Assembly: GCA_947632565.1 (NCBI GenBank) | Contig: CANRPT010000010.1 | Location: forward strand, 1 to 38,365 | DNA from: an uncultured Bacilli bacterium | GTDB lineage: Bacteria; Bacillota_I; Bacilli_A; RF39; UBA660 | Direction: 5' to 3' | DNA: 38,365 bases | Shown: piece by piece, positions 34,350 to 38,365 of the stretch | Position numbering within the stretch: the first letter of the stretch is position 1 | How the letters are laid out: each line of letters opens with the position of its first letter | The notes under the pieces: generated by a model | Database searches by the model: none | Told to the model about the DNA's origin: nothing | What the model saw: only the letters and a program-made list of their open reading frames with translations | Position numbers and translations under genes: made by a program

Positions 34350-35638
34350 AATGCCTTTTTCACATGAAAATAATGACAAATAGGAACTAACATTACATTG
34401 ATGCAAGATGCTAATACAAAAGCATATATTCCAATTTTGAGAAAGGAAAGTAGATACAACATAACTGTTTTGAAAGTAATTCCTAATAAGTTATCAAACA
34501 TTACTTCTTTGGATAAGTTCATAGCTTGCATCGTCGCAGAGAGAGGAAGTTCTAAGTAATAGAATAAGAAAGGAAAGGCAAGTACTCTTAAATAAGCACC
34601 TCCATGAGTTGTTCCATAGATTGTTTTTAAAAAGAAAGTAGGAAACAAAAATAAAATAATAGTAATCGGAAGACCAATCATCAAAGAAACACGAATTGCT
34701 TGTTTTAATTTTCTTTGAATATTAGAATAATCTTTTCCTGCATAAGATTTAGAAATAACAGGAAGTAAACTATTAGAAATAGCTCCTGTAAAAAAGCTAG
34801 GAAGTAGTAAAAGGGGCATGGAATACCCTTGTACAATTCCATATTCTTGCGCAATATAGTTTGCACTATAACCACTAGCTAGTAAACCTGCTGTTAAAAT
34901 AATTGGCTCTAAGAAATAACCAATATTACCTATTAATCGAGTACTGGTATTTGGTAAGGCAATTCCTAAAATATTTTTCATATTCTTTTTATTTGGGAGG
35001 AAATCTTCTTTTTTTATTTTTGTTGTTTTTGGTAAGAAAAAAAGTAAAATTAAGATACTGGTAAATTCACTAGCCATATTCACTAATACTAAAAATGCCA
35101 CTGCGTAAACTAAATCAATTTCTAATAGAGTAGGAACAAGTAAAACGGTAAGAATTAATCTTACTAATTGCTCTATTACGTGGCTAATGACATGAGGAAT
35201 CATTCTCTGTTTTCCAAAAAAATAACCACGTAATAAATTGGATAATGCTTCAAAAGGAAGAACCATACTAATACAGATAATAGGGAGGTAACATCTACTA
35301 TCTTTTAATAGATCAATGGAAATATAAGAAGCACTCAATAAAATAATAAAGATTAAAAGAAGATTAAAAAAAATAGCGATTGGAATTGCAGATGCTAAAA
35401 GATTTTTATTATTATATTTATCCTCACTAACCAGTTTAGAAATACTGGTTGGCAAACTAAACTGTGCTAAAGACATAAATAGAGAAAAAGTAGGCATAAT
35501 TAACATAAATAAACCAATACCTTCTATTCCAATTAATCTGGTATTAATGATTTTAATAATCATTCCTAAAACTTTAGTAATTAGCCCACCAATCATTAAA
35601 ATAATGGTTGATTCTATAAACTTTTCTCTTGTCATCAT
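34337..35638 (-). CDS. spoVB: SpoVB-like polysaccharide/lipid II flippase (MVF/MOP superfamily)
   Basis: This 433-residue integral membrane protein has about 12-14 spans. The N-terminus (STIILMIGGLITKVLGMI, IGIEGIGLFMLIMPTFSLFMSLAQFSLPTSISKLVSE) matches stage V sporulation protein B and its relatives, which move lipid-linked wall or cortex precursors. The central loop RGYFFGKQRMIPHVISHVIEQLVR is also family-typical. It starts at ATG 35638 or the adjacent ATG 35635, behind AAGGTG. It is somewhat shorter than Bacillus SpoVB (about 518), mainly at the C-terminus. A general flippase role is the alternative. Confidence 0.82.
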   Translation of the reverse strand: MMTREKFIESTIILMIGGLITKVLGMIIKIINTRLIGIEGIGLFMLIMPTFSLFMSLAQFSLPTSISKLVSEDKYNNKNLLASAIPIAIFFNLLLIFIILLSASYISIDLLKDSRCYLPIICISMVLPFEALSNLLRGYFFGKQRMIPHVISHVIEQLVRLILTVLLVPTLLEIDLVYAVAFLVLVNMASEFTSILILLFFLPKTTKIKKEDFLPNKKNMKNILGIALPNTSTRLIGNIGYFLEPIILTAGLLASGYSANYIAQEYGIVQGYSMPLLLLPSFFTGAISNSLLPVISKSYAGKDYSNIQRKLKQAIRVSLMIGLPITIILFLFPTFFLKTIYGTTHGGAYLRVLAFPFLFYYLELPLSATMQAMNLSKEVMFDNLLGITFKTVMLYLLSFLKIGIYAFVLASCINVMLVPICHYFHVKKALKKG

Positions 35639-35696
35639 TTCACCTTACTATCAGTTTATGATAGAAAAAAAGTGAATTTGACAAAATATCAAGATT

Positions 35697-38228
35697 TTAA
35701 ATTGTTTCCTTTTTTTCGATTAGTACAAGGCAGACCAACCAACAAAAACTAAAAATTGTCGCTATTTTTCCTATTTTTGCATAAGGAGCCTCGAATGATA
35801 ATTGAATTTGATGACTTCCGGAAGTAAGAGGAAATCCAATAAATAGTTCGTTTACATTTTCTAATTTTACTTTTTTTCCATCAACAAGAGCTGTAAATCC
35901 TTGATCATAAGGAATCGTAAAAATAAAATATCCATCTTCTTTTTGATTCAAAGTCCCAACGATTTGATTTTCTTTTGTTTGATTAAAATCAATCGAAAGA
36001 GGAGTAATATCACTACTAGATTCAAAGAACGAATTTGGTAGTTCATAGATTTCTATCTCACGAATATCATAGGTTCCCTTACTAAATCCTATTTCTAACT
36101 GATTGATTTCATCCCTACTAGAAAGAACATAATCAAAGGTTTCATTATGATTATAATATCTCCATGTCTTACATGTTAATTTGTTGGTAATTCCATTTAT
36201 CGTAATCGCAGTATCTCCATTTTTACAACTTGGAATATCGTGCATTAAAAAGTGAATCAATAAGGTATGATTAAAAATAGGTTGCTGAAGTTCTAATACT
36301 ATTTTCCCATTTTCTTTACTAGTAATTTGATATCCAGTATCTGTCTTTTTATAGTTTAAATTGTTAGAAGAAAGTAGAGTTGTATCTAGAGAAATTTTTT
36401 GTCCTACAAATTTTAAATTTTCATTGTTACTAGTATTAGAGATAATGATATTATTTTGATAGGCTTCTAGTTTTTCAAAAAGAGGTAATTGGTCATAAGT
36501 TTTTTGATTTAATAAGTGAGTACTACTAAAACCAATGGGGTATACATCTTGATTTTCATATAAACTGCCATCTTTATATTCCTTTATTTTATGATAGCCA
36601 AAAGGAACTTCTCGATTTGTTAACAAATAGCGAATTCCTAAAAATCTTTGAAAGAATAGATTATTGGTTTGTGCTAACATAAAATGATTTCGATATATAT
36701 CATTATTAAGAAATGTATCATAGTAATTAGACCAATAATTGTAATTAGAGGTAGAAGAATAGAGTGTAGTACGATAATCTCTTTTTCCATAGGAAAAATT
36801 TATTCCATTTGCTAAACTTAAATCATCTTGATAACGATAAATACTTTCTGTATTTTGGTTAATATAATTGAAAACATCATAACGATAATAGGATTGTTGT
36901 TTTTGAAAATCGGATCTTGTTACAAAATCATCTACTAAATGATTACTAATAGCAATGATACAAGCACTTAATACGATTGGAATAAGATAATATTCTTTCT
37001 TTTTCTTTTGATAAAAATATAGTAAAATGAAACTAATTGTTAGTTCTAAATAGAAATAAAGATATCTTTCTGTTTTTTCTATTCCTAGAAAAATTATTGC
37101 ACATGCATAAACGATAAAAATAATCCATTTCCAAGACTTTTTTTCTTCTTTCATACTTTTTACTGTTTTTGCAATGAAAAACAAAAATAGAGGTAAAAAC
37201 GGAATAAATACTTTTCCATTTAAATATAATCTACCATTTAATAAATAGTTAAAAATCGGAAAAGTCAGGATAACTCCTAATAAAATAGTTGGAATTCTTA
37301 ATTCTTTTTTGGTAAAAAAAATACTATAAATAAATCCAATCCAAGCTATTGCTGTTAACCCAATTCCATACGTTCCATACATCAAATAATCCAAAGAAAA
37401 ATCCGGAAAAAACATAGAGAAAGTAAGATTACTAGCAGAAGATAATCTCCCATTTAGAATTACATAAATCAAGGGAAAAAGTAAAATAGCAGCAAGTAAA
37501 ATTCCTAATAAAATACGAATAGAAAACTTTAAAATAGAAGAAAATAATTCTTTCCAAGAAAAACTTTTTTGATTCTTTAAAGTAAAATAGAGTCCATAAA
37601 GACAAATCGCAATTAATCCTGGGATACTATAGTAATAGCTAGTTAAAATCAGGAGAAAAATACTAATCACTAGCAAAATACTTTTCTTCTTTTCAAAGTA
37701 TTGTATTACTCCAAAAAGAGCTAATACTAGAAATGGCATATAGTTCACAAACATTAAATGTCTATGAAATTGAAAAAAACTACTAGAAAATAAGAATAAT
37801 AGACAAGTAAAGAAACAAATTTGATTTGGTATTTGATTTTTCCTAAGAAAGTAATAGAAAAGAAATACAGTGAGAATCATAGAAAGTACACTAATTATTA
37901 TTAAATAAACTCCCATAGGAAGAAACGGAAAAAGGTAAGAGAGAAAAGTTATTGGGCTATATAATCCATAATAAGCAAAGTAAAAAATATTTTGCCCACT
38001 TCCTAAATGAAGGGAAAATTCTGGAAACAAATCGCCTGTTTGATAAAATAAATTACGAAAATAATCAGGAAATACAATATGTTGTTTCATCCAATCTACG
38101 TTAGAACCAAATACATATTGTCCTTGCATCAGAAAGATTACTTGGATTAAACAACACATTAGAAGAATGAATAAATGAATCTTTGTTACTTTCCTAATCT
38201 TATGATATTTTGAAAGAATTTTTGTCAT
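35697..38228 (-). CDS. YfhO-family multi-pass membrane protein
   Basis: The 843-residue protein has about 12 membrane spans in its first half, one at the end and a large extracellular beta-rich domain (about 440-815). The layout, the first loop (GQYVFGSNVDWMKQH...FPDYFR) and the C-terminus (PYDQGFTALVDGKKV, GFPLTSGSHQIQLSFEAP) fit YfhO/GT-C-like proteins. These are implicated in glycosyl transfer to wall polymers such as lipoteichoic acid. Start ATG 38228 with GGTGAT. Its direction is the same as spoVB, 58 bp apart, so both may be cotranscribed. Substrate unknown. Confidence 0.8.
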   Translation of the reverse strand: MTKILSKYHKIRKVTKIHLFILLMCCLIQVIFLMQGQYVFGSNVDWMKQHIVFPDYFRNLFYQTGDLFPEFSLHLGSGQNIFYFAYYGLYSPITFLSYLFPFLPMGVYLIIISVLSMILTVFLFYYFLRKNQIPNQICFFTCLLFLFSSSFFQFHRHLMFVNYMPFLVLALFGVIQYFEKKKSILLVISIFLLILTSYYYSIPGLIAICLYGLYFTLKNQKSFSWKELFSSILKFSIRILLGILLAAILLFPLIYVILNGRLSSASNLTFSMFFPDFSLDYLMYGTYGIGLTAIAWIGFIYSIFFTKKELRIPTILLGVILTFPIFNYLLNGRLYLNGKVFIPFLPLFLFFIAKTVKSMKEEKKSWKWIIFIVYACAIIFLGIEKTERYLYFYLELTISFILLYFYQKKKKEYYLIPIVLSACIIAISNHLVDDFVTRSDFQKQQSYYRYDVFNYINQNTESIYRYQDDLSLANGINFSYGKRDYRTTLYSSTSNYNYWSNYYDTFLNNDIYRNHFMLAQTNNLFFQRFLGIRYLLTNREVPFGYHKIKEYKDGSLYENQDVYPIGFSSTHLLNQKTYDQLPLFEKLEAYQNNIIISNTSNNENLKFVGQKISLDTTLLSSNNLNYKKTDTGYQITSKENGKIVLELQQPIFNHTLLIHFLMHDIPSCKNGDTAITINGITNKLTCKTWRYYNHNETFDYVLSSRDEINQLEIGFSKGTYDIREIEIYELPNSFFESSSDITPLSIDFNQTKENQIVGTLNQKEDGYFIFTIPYDQGFTALVDGKKVKLENVNELFIGFPLTSGSHQIQLSFEAPYAKIGKIATIFSFCWLVCLVLIEKKETI

Positions 38229-38243
38229 ATAATCACCAGTTTC

Positions 38244-38272
38244 ATTTTACTACAACCTTTATGAAATAGCAA
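38244..38272 (-). promoter_or_regulatory. Promoter of the yfhO-like gene
   Basis: On the complement: TTGCTA, 17-bp spacer, TAAAAT, about 16 bp before the start codon. Confidence 0.6.
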
Positions 38273-38344
38273 TTCCTATGCATCTTTCATGTAATCATTA
38301 TGTGATAATGTCATGTTAAATCATTTTTTGAAAATGTCAGTAAA

Positions 38345-38353
38345 TGGTATAAT
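38345..38353 (+). promoter_or_regulatory. Extended -10 promoter for a gene beyond the window
   Basis: TGGTATAAT near the right edge on the plus strand, divergent from the yfhO-like gene. A TTGAAA lies only 14 bp upstream. Confidence 0.55.
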
Positions 38354-38365
38354 ATGCTCCTTGAG

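Overview
The window is AT-rich DNA from a spore-forming member of the Bacillota, most likely a gut-type Bacilli/Erysipelotrichia lineage. Three things point that way: base composition, strong AGGAGG/GGTGAT ribosome binding sites, and Bacillus-like gene neighbourhoods (ylbD-ylbE-ylbF-rsmD, hrcA-grpE-dnaK, radC-mreC-mreD-spoIVFA-spoIVFB). The sporulation genes are sigK with a pro-sequence, spoIVFA, spoIVFB, spoVB, a spoIIB-like SPOR gene and ylbD/ylbE. The lineage is inferred from these genes only.

Layout. Positions 1-445 hold the 5' end of an Rpn-family nuclease gene, near-identical to a second copy at 29.0-29.5 kb. From 0.6 to 8.6 kb, all on +, lie lepA, hemW, an HD-domain/thymidylate-kinase pair, a coiled-coil membrane protein, two membrane-anchored NodB deacetylases, and sigK between the deacetylases. 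A 480-bp gap with hairpins and a possible minus-strand small ORF precedes a phosphohexomutase gene. Next come parE, an unknown gene and parC, then ylbD-ylbE, ylbF-rsmD-histidine phosphatase and a frameshifted small gene. The heat-shock set follows: hrcA-grpE-dnaK-pepF-dnaJ behind two CIRCE-like operators. rarA lies convergent to dnaJ.

The most unusual region is 25.9-28.4 kb. A TasA-like N-terminal coding segment (signal anchor plus start of the domain) lies on the minus strand. The rest of the same protein lies head-to-head on the plus strand without a start. The two halves meet at inverted copies of TCTAAGTTAGATA. Flipping the 463 bp between those copies rejoins the halves in frame into one surface protein of about 806 codons (TasA-like domain, DUF5011-like repeats, sulfatase-modifying/C-lectin-like domain). 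This looks like an invertible, phase-variable gene caught in its OFF orientation. A single in-frame TAG in the headless half complicates the picture. No invertase gene is in the window.

From 29.5 to 33.3 kb runs a compact cell-shape/sporulation cluster: SPOR protein, radC, mreC, mreD, spoIVFA, spoIVFB. spoIVFB has no ATG, GTG or TTG before its catalytic motif and appears to start at AUU behind a strong ribosome binding site. Its expected substrate, pro-sigma-K, is encoded 26 kb upstream. The window ends with an unrecognised 279-residue gene, spoVB and a YfhO-like membrane protein gene on the minus strand. No tRNA, rRNA or CRISPR array was seen.
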